NCBI RefSeq assembly: GCF_021568695.1
Contig: NZ_JAKGTI010000002.1
Location: 434,001-498,000, forward strand
DNA: 64,000 nucleotides
Origin: Maritalea mediterranea
GTDB lineage: Bacteria; Pseudomonadota; Alphaproteobacteria; Rhizobiales; Devosiaceae
Reading direction: 5' to 3'
This document shows positions 27,776 through 36,149 of the stretch, in pieces. The translations under genes and the position numbers were made by a program. Each line of letters begins with the position of its first letter. Within the stretch, counting starts at the first letter, position 1. Below the pieces are notes generated by a model, which saw nothing but the letters and a program-made list of their open reading frames with translations, ran no database searches and was not told where the DNA came from.

Positions 27776-28326
27776 CCCTTTGGTTTGAAGACATCGAACC
27801 CGGCACCAGCTGGGACTTGGGCAGCCACACTTTCACTGAAGAAGAGATCATCAAGTTCGGCAAGCTTTATGATCCGCAATATTTTCATATTGACCCGGAA
27901 GAAGCCAAACATGGCCCGTTCGGCGGACTAGTCGCATCGGGATGGCACACGGTTTCTATGGGCCATAAAATCATGGTGGATTATCTCTACGCCCACGATG
28001 ATATGATGCGTGCCAATGGCGAAGAGCCAGGCGTCTCCGGCCCGTCTCCCGGCGTCAATAAGATGCAGTTTAAGGCGCCAGTGCGTCCGGGCGACGAAAT
28101 CCGTTTCAAAATCACGGTGCAATCCAAGCGCAAATCGGCCTCGTTGCCCGGTTGGGGCGTATTGCTCAACATTATTGAAGCGTTCAACCAGGAAGATGAG
28201 CTCGTCTATCGCTCGGAAATCGCCAGCTTTTCCAAACTTCGTGACTTTAAACCTGGCTTGCGCTTGCGCATGGGCATGGCCCTGGCCGCCATGCCGATCA
28301 TCGGTAAAATGATCCGCCGCAAATAG
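27772..28326 (+). CDS. MaoC-fold dehydratase
   Basis: A 184-residue homologue of the preceding gene. It has FGKLYDPQYFHIDPEEAKHG (D and H conserved, about 30-49) and GLVASGWHT. The C-terminal 25 residues are hydrophobic and basic. Starts within the previous gene (ATGA). The substrate, presumably an enoyl-CoA or thioester, is unknown. Confidence 0.9.
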   Translation: MTLWFEDIEPGTSWDLGSHTFTEEEIIKFGKLYDPQYFHIDPEEAKHGPFGGLVASGWHTVSMGHKIMVDYLYAHDDMMRANGEEPGVSGPSPGVNKMQFKAPVRPGDEIRFKITVQSKRKSASLPGWGVLLNIIEAFNQEDELVYRSEIASFSKLRDFKPGLRLRMGMALAAMPIIGKMIRRK

Positions 28327-28361
28327 ATTTAAACCCACCCTAGAGGCGCGCTCTTGACGAT

Positions 28362-28388
28362 ACGGCAAAGATTATGCATCTTTGCCGT
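28362..28388. other. Strong hairpin after the MaoC pair
   Basis: A perfect 11-bp stem ACGGCAAAGAT / ATCTTTGCCGT with a five-base loop. No T-tract follows, so it may be an RNA stabiliser or part of the structured region at 28416-28515 rather than a simple terminator. Confidence 0.7.
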
Positions 28389-28415
28389 CTCCAACCATGA
28401 GGTGACGCCTAAAAT

Positions 28416-28515
28416 GATCCGCTAAGATTTTCCGACGCGACCAATGTTCATGCGCCTGAGTGCTTTCCCTAAAGCACGATGCGAACATATGGACACGGCG
28501 AAAATCTTGACGATC
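28416..28515. repeat. Long imperfect inverted repeat, candidate structured RNA or relic element
   Basis: The two arms of about 45 bases pair around a CCCT loop at 28467-28470. Matching blocks run from the tip outward: GTGCTTT, then ATGTTC, then CCA, then AAGATTTT, then GATC at the base. Mismatches between the blocks are small bulges. A second hairpin TGCGCC-ACCTC-GGCGCA follows near 28571-28588. No protein in this stretch is convincing. It precedes two tiny ORFs and may be their structured leader. Confidence 0.55.
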
Positions 28516-28621
28516 ACTTGACGGCTTTCGTCGTCTCCCGCGTCGATATTTCCAACATTGCAAATGAACACTGCGCCACCTCGGCGCACCATACTTTTAT
28601 TATATTCTCATGGAGAGCATC

Positions 28622-28762
28622 ATGATTTCAATTCCACAACTTCATCAGCAACCAAAGAACCGATTACAGCGCGTCGCCCATGGGCCGCGCCACCTGATGA
28701 AAGGAATGTCGCATGAAAGCGCCCTTTACGCACGCCAACCCCAAGGGGAGCAAGGCACCTAA
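28622..28762 (+). CDS. Tiny ORF, possible leader peptide (46 aa)
   Basis: ATG at 28622 with a good ribosome site (CATGGAGAGCATC) encodes 46 residues, rich in Gln, His and Arg, starting MISIPQLHQQ. It overlaps the start of the next tiny ORF by 50 bases in another frame. No family recognised. The strong site argues for translation; the out-of-frame overlap suggests a coupling or leader role. Confidence 0.4.
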   Translation: MISIPQLHQQPKNRLQRVAHGPRHLMKGMSHESALYARQPQGEQGT

Positions 28763-28883
28763 ACAACCAAAAAATTTCTCCAACAATCAACCGCCCTTCG
28801 GGCCGAAAAAGCAACAGCTGCGCACGCCAAAACCAGCGGCGAAACAGCTGCCAAAAAGCTTGAATGATCTGTTGAAGAAATAA
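28713..28883 (+). CDS. Small basic protein, unknown function (56 aa)
   Basis: ATG at 28713 with AAAGGAATGTCGC upstream encodes 56 residues, very rich in Lys, Pro, Gln and Asn. It begins MKAPFTHANPKGSKAPKQ and ends PKSLNDLLKK. No signal or membrane segment; probably disordered and nucleic-acid binding. It is directly followed by a GC-rich hairpin. The family is not recognised, but codon structure and ribosome site look genuine. Confidence 0.6.
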   Translation: MKAPFTHANPKGSKAPKQPKNFSNNQPPFGPKKQQLRTPKPAAKQLPKSLNDLLKK

Positions 28884-28889
28884 AGAATA

Positions 28890-28917
28890 GCCCTGCCCGA
28901 CTTTTGTCGGGCGGGGC
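28890..28917. terminator. Hairpin between the small basic protein gene and apt
   Basis: A 12-bp stem GCCCTGCCCGAC / GTCGGGCGGGGC (one G-T pair) with a TTTT loop. It lies between convergent genes. No clear T-run flanks it, so it is a weak or Rho-assisted terminator. Confidence 0.55.
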
Positions 28918-28941
28918 GTCGGCTAGTTTCGAGACGATGAA

Positions 28942-29469
28942 TCAATCGCCTTCAAATTCCACCAGAAAATGGGTACTCACATTCTGCGCGCGAATTTTTT
29001 CTGCGCCGCCCAAATCCGGCAAATCAATCACAAAGGCCGCGTCTTCCAGCACCGCACCAGAACGACGGATCAATGATATGGCCGCAATCGCGGTGCCACC
29101 GGTGGCCACCAAATCATCCACCAGCAACACTTTGTCCCCTTCTTTCACGGCTCCAGCATGCATCTCGATGGTGTCCACACCATATTCCAATGCATAATTT
29201 TGTCCGATGGTTTCCCCCGGCAACTTGCCCGCCTTGCGGATCGGCACAAAGCCGACGCCCAACTCAATCGCCAATCCAGCGCCAAAAATAAACCCACGCG
29301 CCTCAATACCTGCCACATGGGTAATCCCCTTGTCGCGGAACGGCGCGGCCAATTGGCGGATGCTTTCGCGAAATCCGTCGGGGTGCTCAATCAAGGAGGT
29401 GATGTCGCGAAATTGTACCCCGGCCTTGGGATAATCAGGAATCGTGCGGATAAGTGTTTTAAGGTCCAT
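28942..29469 (-). CDS. apt: Adenine phosphoribosyltransferase
   Basis: A 175-residue purine-salvage enzyme turning adenine and PRPP into AMP. The N-terminal TIPDYPKAGVQFRDITSL (9-26) and GIEARGFIFGAGLA are typical, and the PRPP-binding loop is VLLVDDLVATGGTA (about 119-132). Length is standard. It follows the petABC operon on the same strand, beyond that operon's terminator. Confidence 0.97.
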   Translation of the reverse strand: MDLKTLIRTIPDYPKAGVQFRDITSLIEHPDGFRESIRQLAAPFRDKGITHVAGIEARGFIFGAGLAIELGVGFVPIRKAGKLPGETIGQNYALEYGVDTIEMHAGAVKEGDKVLLVDDLVATGGTAIAAISLIRRSGAVLEDAAFVIDLPDLGGAEKIRAQNVSTHFLVEFEGD

Positions 29470-29576
29470 ATTGCCAGTGCCTTTTTCGGTTTAGCGCGTT
29501 GAATTCACAAGTGACCGATAGCGTTTTTACCAGCCAGCCACCGCCAAGGCCACCGTGAAAGCAAAATTTTGAACAA

Positions 29577-29607
29577 ACAATAAAAAGCCCGACCAAATGG
29601 CCGGGCT
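29577..29607 (-). terminator. Intrinsic terminator of petABC
   Basis: On the minus strand, an AGCCCGGCC / GGTCGGGCT type stem with an ATTT loop is followed by TTTTTATT. Located 26 bases past the cytochrome c1 stop. Confidence 0.88.
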
Positions 29608-29632
29608 CTTTGTGTTGTGAGATCAATGAGGT

Positions 29633-30481
29633 CTAGTGATCAACATTGCTCCAAAGCTTGCGCTTGACCATATACATCAAGCCCGCAAACAGGAACAGGA
29701 ACATCAAGACGTTAAAGCCCAAGGCTTTGCGTGATGTCATGTCTGGCTCAGCCAACCACATCATAAAGGCCGCAATGTCCTTTGAATATTGCTCAACCGT
29801 TTCAGGGGCCTGGCCTTCATAATCCACCATCTCGTCATAGAGAGGTTGGGCCATGGCCAATGTGCCACCCGTACCGTGGAAATGATCGTTCCAATAAGTA
29901 CCCGCACCAACATCTACACCTTCAGGCGGCTCATTGTAACCGGTCAGAAGATTATAGATATAGTCGGCGCCGCCTTCCTGATAGGCGGTGAAATAGTTGC
30001 CAATCCAGTTCGGGAACTTTTGTGGCACGTTACGCGCCTTCGCCAAAACGGAGAAGTCTGGCGGATAAACACCGCCATTGGCATCAATCGCATCTTGCTT
30101 GGTTTCAAACGGGCTTGGCCATGCGTCTGCAGGCACACCTGACCGTTCGCCATCAATATGCTCTGGGTCTTGAATGGTGTAGCTGGCCGCAAGTGCTTTG
30201 ACCTGCTCTTCAGAATATTCAGGGCCGCCCTCTTTCGAAAGCATGCGGAAGCTGAACAATTCTGCAGAGTGGCAAGACGAACAGATTTCCTGGAAAACCT
30301 GGAAACCGCGTTGCAGTTGCGCTTTGTCATAAGTGCCGAAAACGCCACCAAAGGTCCAATCGATCAAGGTGGGCTCTGGCGCTTTAAAGTCGCCGCCACC
30401 AGCGGCATAAGCGCCGCCAGAAACCAACCCAGAAGCAGCAATAAGAGCCGCACCGATGAGTGAATTCAGTTTTTTCATCAT
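29633..30481 (-). CDS. petC: Cytochrome c1, bc1 complex
   Basis: A 282-residue periplasm-facing haem subunit of ubiquinol:cytochrome c reductase. It has a Sec signal (about 1-26), the haem-binding CSSCH (67-71), and a long soluble domain including DEMVDYEGQAPETVEQYSKD. A C-terminal anchor helix (about 255-274) is followed by KRKLW. Last gene of petA-petB-petC; 8 bases after petB. Two adjacent ATGs make the start ambiguous by one codon. Confidence 0.97.
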   Translation of the reverse strand: MMKKLNSLIGAALIAASGLVSGGAYAAGGGDFKAPEPTLIDWTFGGVFGTYDKAQLQRGFQVFQEICSSCHSAELFSFRMLSKEGGPEYSEEQVKALAASYTIQDPEHIDGERSGVPADAWPSPFETKQDAIDANGGVYPPDFSVLAKARNVPQKFPNWIGNYFTAYQEGGADYIYNLLTGYNEPPEGVDVGAGTYWNDHFHGTGGTLAMAQPLYDEMVDYEGQAPETVEQYSKDIAAFMMWLAEPDMTSRKALGFNVLMFLFLFAGLMYMVKRKLWSNVDH

Positions 30482-30489
30482 CTCAACTC

Positions 30490-31752
30490 CTATTCTGCAG
30501 CTTCTGTTTTGTGTTTTGCCAACACGCTTTCAGAAATGCTTGCAGGCAATGGCAATGTGGTTTCAATCCGCGGCAAGAAAGGCAGAATGATCAAGAAGTA
30601 AGCGAAATAATAGAATGTCGCTGTCTTCGACAAGATCACATATACGCCTTCAGCAGGCTGCGCGCCGAGATAGGTCAAGCCAATAAAGTTCACAACCCAA
30701 ATCCAGTAGAACCATTTGAACATCGGACGGAAGGCACCTGAGCGCACTTTCGAACGGTCCAACCATGGCACCACGAACCAGATTGCAATCGAACCGAACA
30801 TCGCGATAACGCCGCCAAGTTTACTGTCGATCGGACCGATATTGAAATCGATCGCCCGCAGGATGGCGTAGAAGGGCAAGAAGTACCATTCAGGCACAAT
30901 GTGCGGCGGTGTCACTTGCGGATCAGCCGGGATGTAGTTGTCAGGGTGACCCAAAATGTCTGGTGCGAAGAAGACGAACCAAGCAAATGGGATCATGAAC
31001 ACGACGATCGCGAACAGATCTTTCATGGTCAAATAGGGGTGGAACGGCACGGTGTCCGCTTTTGTTTTCACCTCAACGCCAGTTGGGTTGTTGTTGCCCG
31101 GCACGTGCAATGCCCAAATGTGCAGGCCAACGACGCCGGCAATCATAAAGGGCAGCAAATAGTGAAGTGAGAAGAAGCGGTTCAAAGTGGCGTTGTCTAC
31201 CGCAAAGGCACCGCGCAAGAACACCATCAAACCTTCACCGACCAACGGAATGGCAGAGAAGAAGTTGGTGATCACGGTCGCTGCCCAGAAGCTCATTTGG
31301 CCCCAAGGTAGAACGTAACCCATAAAGGCGGTCGCCATCATCAACAAGAAGATCACAACGCCCAAAATCCATAGCACTTCGCGCGGCGCTTTATATGAAC
31401 CATAATAAAGACCACGGAAAATGTGGATGTAAACAGCGAGGAAGAAGAACGACGCGCCGTTTGCGTGGGCGGCCTGGATCAACCGGCCCCAGTTCACATC
31501 GCGACGAATGTGCTCAACAGAGTTGAACGCCAAGTCCGCGTGCGGCGTATAGTGCATCGCCAGGATCACACCGGTTACAATCTGGATCACCAAAAAGATC
31601 GCCAGAATGCCACCGAAGGTCCAGAAATAGTTCAAATTCTTTGGGGATGGAAAATCCACAAATGAATCATAACCCAAACGGATGATGGGCAAGCGCTCAT
31701 CCATCCATTTTTCAAAACCGGTTTTCGGTTCGTATGTACTTTTATGTGACAT
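30490..31752 (-). CDS. petB: Cytochrome b, bc1 complex
   Basis: A 420-residue eight-helix subunit carrying both b haems and the quinol sites. Seen: the conserved [18 protein letters not shown], helix pairs with spaced His ([31 protein letters not shown]), and the Qo-site [13 protein letters not shown] motif (the PEWY of all b subunits, near 285-298). A 10-base gap precedes petC and an 11-base gap separates it from petA. Confidence 0.98.
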   Translation of the reverse strand: MSHKSTYEPKTGFEKWMDERLPIIRLGYDSFVDFPSPKNLNYFWTFGGILAIFLVIQIVTGVILAMHYTPHADLAFNSVEHIRRDVNWGRLIQAAHANGASFFFLAVYIHIFRGLYYGSYKAPREVLWILGVVIFLLMMATAFMGYVLPWGQMSFWAATVITNFFSAIPLVGEGLMVFLRGAFAVDNATLNRFFSLHYLLPFMIAGVVGLHIWALHVPGNNNPTGVEVKTKADTVPFHPYLTMKDLFAIVVFMIPFAWFVFFAPDILGHPDNYIPADPQVTPPHIVPEWYFLPFYAILRAIDFNIGPIDSKLGGVIAMFGSIAIWFVVPWLDRSKVRSGAFRPMFKWFYWIWVVNFIGLTYLGAQPAEGVYVILSKTATFYYFAYFLIILPFLPRIETTLPLPASISESVLAKHKTEAAE

Positions 31753-31763
31753 GAATGCCCCCC

Positions 31764-32288
31764 TTAACCGATCTGAACGACTGTGTCGGACAGGAACTGA
31801 TATTCCGGCACGACAAGGTTTTTCGGAGCTGGACCCTTGCGGATACGGCCAGCCGTATCATAGTGCGAACCGTGGCATGGGCAGAACCAGCCATCATATT
31901 CGCCCGCTTCACCGACGGGCACACAACCAAGGTGCGTGCAGTTCGCGATCATGATCAGCCACTCTTCATGGCCTTCTTTCACGCGTTGCGCATCGGTTTC
32001 AGGATCCTTCAATGCATCCAACGGCACGGCGCGCGCTTCTTCGATCTCTTCTGGTGTCCGGTGACGCACAAATACCGGGAAACCCCGCCATTTGATGGTC
32101 ACAGACTCCCCGACCCCAACAGAGGACAGGTCGAATTCGATCGACGCCAACGCCAGAACGGAAGCATCTGGATTCATTTGATCAATAAGGGGCCATGCCA
32201 CTGCGGCAGCGCCTACAGCACCAACGGCACCCGTTGCAACATAGAGAAAATCTCTTCTGTTTGTTTGTTTTTCGCTTTGTGTAGCCAA
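31764..32288 (-). CDS. petA: Rieske iron-sulfur subunit, bc1 complex
   Basis: A 174-residue [2Fe-2S] protein. A Tat-type N-terminus ([10 protein letters not shown], 11-20) leads into a membrane anchor. Cluster ligands are CTHLGC (117-122) and CPCHGSHYD (136-144), with two Cys, two His and the disulfide Cys in place. Starts at TTG 32288 with AGGGATCAGAGACC upstream. First gene of the operon. Confidence 0.96.
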   Translation of the reverse strand: MATQSEKQTNRRDFLYVATGAVGAVGAAAVAWPLIDQMNPDASVLALASIEFDLSSVGVGESVTIKWRGFPVFVRHRTPEEIEEARAVPLDALKDPETDAQRVKEGHEEWLIMIANCTHLGCVPVGEAGEYDGWFCPCHGSHYDTAGRIRKGPAPKNLVVPEYQFLSDTVVQIG

Positions 32289-32570
32289 GGTCTCTGATCC
32301 CTACCTAAGATCGTTGGTCCGCCCTAAAAACTCCAACATCGTGCCTAACGCAATACAAAAGATGTCAGAATCGCCCCCACTTGAACCCCAAGTGAAGCGG
32401 AAATCGAGTTCTTTTTGCACTCATTGCGCCGCTTGTCCAGCCTTTGAGCATATTCATTGGGGAAAGTGCGACACTATACCGTAAAAATCTGTTATTTTTC
32501 CTAGTGAATAGGCTAGTCATTGGCTCGCAAAACTGCAAATTGGCCCTTCCAGAAACAATCGAAAAGCCCT

Positions 32571-33041
32571 ATGCCCCTTTCACTTGCCCTCTATCAGCCG
32601 GACATCCCGCAAAATGCCGGCACCCTGATGCGCCTTGGTGCCTGTTTGAATATTCAGGTGCACCTTATCCACCCCACAGGCTTTCTGTTTTCACAAAAAG
32701 CCTTTCGCCGCGCTGGGATGGATTATCTCGATCAGGTCGACCTGAAAGAGCATAATAGCTTTGACGCTTTCAATGCGTGGCGGCAAGAGCAGCAAAAGCG
32801 ATTGGTGTTGTTGACCACCAAGTCTTCTATCCGTCACGCCGATGCCCAATTCACCGCTGATGATGTTTTGATGGTCGGGCGGGAAAGCGCTGGCGTGCCT
32901 GACCATGTGGCCGAAGCCAGTGACCTCAATGTGCGCATTCCTATGCGACAAGATACACGCTCGCTGAATGTTGCCATTGCGGGGGCAATCGTTCTAAGCG
33001 AGGCGGCACAACAAACAAAACTATGGGCGGACCTTATATGA
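32571..33041 (+). CDS. trmL: tRNA (cytidine/uridine(34)-2'-O)-methyltransferase TrmL
   Basis: A 156-residue SPOUT-class enzyme methylating the wobble ribose of tRNA-Leu. The N-terminal [20 protein letters not shown] and the knot-forming [13 protein letters not shown] and [20 protein letters not shown] are family signatures. I start at 32571 (MPLSLALYQ), giving E. coli-like length; a TTG 17 codons upstream is the alternative. The stop overlaps hemF by 4 bases. Confidence 0.94.
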   Translation: MPLSLALYQPDIPQNAGTLMRLGACLNIQVHLIHPTGFLFSQKAFRRAGMDYLDQVDLKEHNSFDAFNAWRQEQQKRLVLLTTKSSIRHADAQFTADDVLMVGRESAGVPDHVAEASDLNVRIPMRQDTRSLNVAIAGAIVLSEAAQQTKLWADLI

Positions 33042-33925
33042 CCGGTACAGACCTCGACATCAAAAAGGACAAAGCCAGCGCCTGGTTTAAAAAGCTGCGC
33101 GACGAAATCTGTTTTGAGTTTGAAAATCTGGAAGACGAGCTGGCCGCGCCATTGCGCAAAGCCCCCGCCGGGCGGTTTGAACGCAAAAAATGGGACCGGA
33201 TCGACCAGACAACCGGTGAACCCGGCGGCGGCGGTGAAATGTCGATGATGCATGGCCGCGTGTTTGAAAAAGTCGGCGTGCATATCTCCACCGTGCATGG
33301 TGAATTTAGCGAAGATTTCGCCAAAGGCATGCCCGGCACGGAAAACAGCCGCAAATTCTGGGCCAGCGGCATTTCGCTTATCGCACATTTGCAAAATCCC
33401 CACGTGCCCGCCGTGCACATGAACACCCGGATGGTGGCCACCGAAGAATGGTGGTTTGGCGGCGGCGCCGACCTGACCCCGGTTCTGCTGGACCGTCGCA
33501 ATCAGGACGACCCGGACAGCAAGGACTTCCATGCGGCCATGAAAGAAGCCTGCGACGCCCACGCCTGCGCCGACTATGATAAATATAAGCAATGGTGCGA
33601 CGACTACTTCTTCCTGCCTCACCGCAATGAACCACGCGGCATTGGTGGCATTTTCTATGACCGCCACAATTCCGGCAATTGGGATGATGACTTCGCCTTC
33701 ACGAAAGATGTAGGCAAGGCGTTCAAGAACATTTACCCCGATCTGGTGCGCCGCAATTTCAACATGCCGTGGACGGATGAAGAGCGGGAAGAACAGCTGG
33801 TGCGTCGTGGTCGCTATGTCGAATTCAATCTGCTCTATGACCGCGGAACAACCTTCGGTTTGAAAACCGGCGGCAACGTGGAATCCATCTTGTCTTCCAT
33901 GCCACCAGCGGTGAAGTGGCCGTAA
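33038..33925 (+). CDS. hemF: Oxygen-dependent coproporphyrinogen III oxidase
   Basis: A 295-residue cytosolic enzyme turning coproporphyrinogen III into protoporphyrinogen IX using O2. Conserved blocks: [57 protein letters not shown], and the C-terminal [21 protein letters not shown] choose ATG 33038, overlapping trmL by ATGA, over 33023. The O2-dependent form fits an aerobic bc1-containing organism. Confidence 0.97.
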   Translation: MTGTDLDIKKDKASAWFKKLRDEICFEFENLEDELAAPLRKAPAGRFERKKWDRIDQTTGEPGGGGEMSMMHGRVFEKVGVHISTVHGEFSEDFAKGMPGTENSRKFWASGISLIAHLQNPHVPAVHMNTRMVATEEWWFGGGADLTPVLLDRRNQDDPDSKDFHAAMKEACDAHACADYDKYKQWCDDYFFLPHRNEPRGIGGIFYDRHNSGNWDDDFAFTKDVGKAFKNIYPDLVRRNFNMPWTDEEREEQLVRRGRYVEFNLLYDRGTTFGLKTGGNVESILSSMPPAVKWP

Positions 33926-34025
33926 AAAAGAGTGCAATAATTTTTCCGCCTCTGTCGAAATGGCAGCCCGCCAATCGACATGATATTGTAAGCGCAATCA
34001 AGCGCGTGATGAGGAAGGAAAAACA

Positions 34026-34376
34026 ATGCAATTTATGGCACTTATTTACTCGGCAGATGGGGCAGAACAAAATTATCCCGGCGGGCCGGACAAAATGATG
34101 GCGGACTATTATGCCTATACCGAGGAGGCCAAAAAAGCGGGCGTGATGGTGGCTGGCGACGCGTTGCAACCCACCAGCACCGCAACCTCTATCCGCGAGC
34201 GGGAGGGCAAAACCAGCCTGACCGATGGTCCTTTCGCCGAAACCAAGGAACAGTTGGGCGGCTATTATCTCCTCGACTGCAAGGATCTGGACGAAGCCAT
34301 CAAATGGGCTGGCAAAATCCCCACCGCCAAATATGGCACCATTGAAGTGCGTCCAGTCATGATCTGGGACCAGTGA
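34026..34376 (+). CDS. YciI/DGPF-family protein linked to an ECF sigma factor
   Basis: A 116-residue ferredoxin-like-fold protein with the DGPF motif (SLTDGPFAETKEQLGGYYLL, about 61-80) and the C-terminal YGTIEVRPVM. Such proteins are the standard genomic partners of ECF42 sigma factors. The start is preceded by GAGGAAGGAAAAACA, a strong site. It shares a GTGA overlap with the sigma gene. The biochemical role is unknown. Confidence 0.92.
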   Translation: MQFMALIYSADGAEQNYPGGPDKMMADYYAYTEEAKKAGVMVAGDALQPTSTATSIREREGKTSLTDGPFAETKEQLGGYYLLDCKDLDEAIKWAGKIPTAKYGTIEVRPVMIWDQ

Positions 34377-35623
34377 ACCCATTAGAAGCTGAGCTGACCC
34401 GGATTGTGCGCGCCAATTCGGGTCGGATTCTATCAGCGCTGATCAAGGTCACGCAGGATTTTACCCTGGCACAAGACGCCTTGCAGGACGCGATCACCCA
34501 GGCGGTGCAGCAATGGCCCCAACAGGGCCTACCCCAAAATGGCGGTGCATGGCTCTATGTGGCCGCAAAGCGGCGCGCCATTGATCTGGTGCGCAAAGAA
34601 AGCCGCCACCATGCCGACGCCACGCAGGAAGTGTTGACGGATTTGCAGAACGACCAACCAGAAACGGCAGAGTGGGAACAGGACATTCCCGACGAACGCC
34701 TACGCCTGCTTTTCACCTGTTGTCACCCGGCGCTGAATATAGACGCGCAAGTGGCCCTCACCCTGCGCACGCTGGGCGGCTTGACTGTGCGGGAAATTGC
34801 GCGTGCCTTTCTGGCCAGCGAAGCCACGATCGGCCAGCGCATCACCCGCGCCAAACAAAAAATTAGAACTGCTAACATCCCTTACGAAATCCCGGGACAA
34901 GAAGATATTCAGGCCAGACGCGATGGCGTGTTGAAAACCATCTATCTGATCTTTAACGAGAGCTACACCGCCTATGAAGGTCAAAGCCTGACCCGCGAGG
35001 ATCTGGCCGGTGAGGCCATTCGCCTGTGCACTATACTCAACCAGCTTGACCCCGACTCGGAGACCGCGGGACTTTTGTGCTTGATGCGGTTAACACATGC
35101 CCGCCGCGCCGCGCGACAAGATAAAGCGGGCCAACTTGTGCCGCTGGAACAGCAGGACCGTACGCTTTGGGATCACGAGGAAATCAAAGAGGCCCACACT
35201 CAACTGCTCGAGACCTTCACCAAAGGAGAATTCGGCCCTTTCCAATTGCAAGCCGCGATCAGCGCCCTGCATTGTCTGGCGCCAAGCTGGAACGACACTG
35301 ACTGGCAGCAAATCTACGCACTTTATGGCGCCCTGACGACTTTTGATCGCTCCCCAATCATTCAGCTCAATCAGGCCGTCGCCCTCGCCCAAATGGGCGG
35401 CATCGGTAAAGCCTTGGATCAGCTCAACAATCTGGAATCCACACTGCGCACCTACCAACCCTATTACGCTGCACGGGCCGATATCCTGTCGCGCTGCGGG
35501 CAAGAAAAGGCCGCCAAGCTCGACTATGACCGCGCAATCCAATTAAGCAAAAACCAAGTAGAAAAGCGATTTTTATTTCAAAAGCGCAACGCCCTCGCCG
35601 CCTCAGTCAAAAATTTCAAGTAA
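34373..35623 (+). CDS. ECF42-type RNA polymerase sigma factor with C-terminal extension
   Basis: A 416-residue protein. Sigma region 2 (about 10-80, VTQDFTLAQDALQDAITQAV and AAKRRAIDLVRKE) and region 4 (about 115-170, LTLRTLGGLTVREIARAFL) occupy the first third. The long C-terminal extension has the ECF42 hallmarks YLIFNESYTAYEG, GPFQLQAAISALHC, SPIIQLNQAVALAQ and a TPR-like end. No anti-sigma gene is adjacent; in this group the extension itself affects activity. GTG start overlapping the YciI-type stop. Confidence 0.93.
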   Translation: MNPLEAELTRIVRANSGRILSALIKVTQDFTLAQDALQDAITQAVQQWPQQGLPQNGGAWLYVAAKRRAIDLVRKESRHHADATQEVLTDLQNDQPETAEWEQDIPDERLRLLFTCCHPALNIDAQVALTLRTLGGLTVREIARAFLASEATIGQRITRAKQKIRTANIPYEIPGQEDIQARRDGVLKTIYLIFNESYTAYEGQSLTREDLAGEAIRLCTILNQLDPDSETAGLLCLMRLTHARRAARQDKAGQLVPLEQQDRTLWDHEEIKEAHTQLLETFTKGEFGPFQLQAAISALHCLAPSWNDTDWQQIYALYGALTTFDRSPIIQLNQAVALAQMGGIGKALDQLNNLESTLRTYQPYYAARADILSRCGQEKAAKLDYDRAIQLSKNQVEKRFLFQKRNALAASVKNFK

Positions 35624-35633
35624 AAATCCGCCA

Positions 35634-35649
35634 TTTAATTGCCTGTTAA
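35634..35649 (+). promoter_or_regulatory. Putative CtrA box, TTAA-N7-TTAAC
   Basis: TTAA-TTGCCTG-TTAAC, a perfect match to the full CtrA site, 24 bases before the ATG of the first 68-residue paralog and just past the sigma-factor stop. Confidence 0.55.
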
Positions 35650-35673
35650 CCGATCGAGGCGGATACTTGTCGC

Positions 35674-35880
35674 ATGAAAGTACAGCTATATGGTTCGCGC
35701 TTATCGCTATATAAATCCAACCAGCTCTGGCGTGAAGCCCGCGCACGGCACAACAAGCGTGACTCCCAAGTCCATGACATGATGAATCGGGCCATATTTA
35801 ACAGCACATACAGTTTGAGCTATGGTCGCAACTCCATGATCATCAAGCAAGCGGCCCTTCGCGTGCTTAAATCCATTTAG
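35674..35880 (+). CDS. 68-residue protein, tandem paralog 1
   Basis: A small basic protein (MKVQLYGSRLSLYKSNQLW...). It aligns without gaps to the gene at 35943, with 41 of 68 identical positions; invariant blocks include SLYKSNQ, NS-x-IIKQA and LR-x-LKS. No signal or membrane segment; a helix-rich, Arg/Lys/Gln-rich protein, perhaps nucleic-acid or filament binding. Ribosome site GAGGCGG. Family not recognised. The close duplication and CtrA-like boxes argue it is real and regulated. Confidence 0.8.
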   Translation: MKVQLYGSRLSLYKSNQLWREARARHNKRDSQVHDMMNRAIFNSTYSLSYGRNSMIIKQAALRVLKSI

Positions 35881-35913
35881 AAACTTCTTTTCGATGCGCG
35901 CGTAAACCAGCCA

Positions 35914-35929
35914 TTAACGCTTTATTCAC
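35914..35929 (+). promoter_or_regulatory. CtrA-like box upstream of paralog 2
   Basis: TTAA-CGCTTTA-TTCAC, one base off the full CtrA site. A second overlapping match, TAAA-CCAGCCA-TTAAC (35903-35918), precedes it. The ATG is 13 bases further on, after an AT-rich ATAATATACA. Confidence 0.4.
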
Positions 35930-35942
35930 CATAATATACACT

Positions 35943-36149
35943 ATGAAAGCACAACTTTATGGTACGCGGGTCTCTCTTTATAAATCCAACCAGATGTGGC
36001 GGGCGGCGCGCGCCAAGCACATCCAGCGCGATTTGCAAAGCACCCAACTCATGACCAACTCTATTTTTGGCAGCATGACCAACTTTACCTATGGCCAAAA
36101 CTCCCAAATCATCAAACAGGCCACTCTGCGGGCATTGAAGTCTGTCTAA
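35943..36149 (+). CDS. 68-residue protein, tandem paralog 2
   Basis: Same length and plan as the gene at 35674 (MKAQLYGTRVSLYKSNQMW...), 41 of 68 residues identical. The middle (33-49) is the variable part. The spacing of 62 bases and separate upstream boxes suggest each copy has its own promoter. The 3' end overlaps the convergent cca gene by 4 bases. Function unknown. Confidence 0.8.
   Translation: MKAQLYGTRVSLYKSNQMWRAARAKHIQRDLQSTQLMTNSIFGSMTNFTYGQNSQIIKQATLRALKSV

Noticed and set aside
32834-33997. 387-codon minus-strand open frame opposite trmL/hemF
   Set aside because: Antisense of hemF, which has complete family motifs; the shadow has none.
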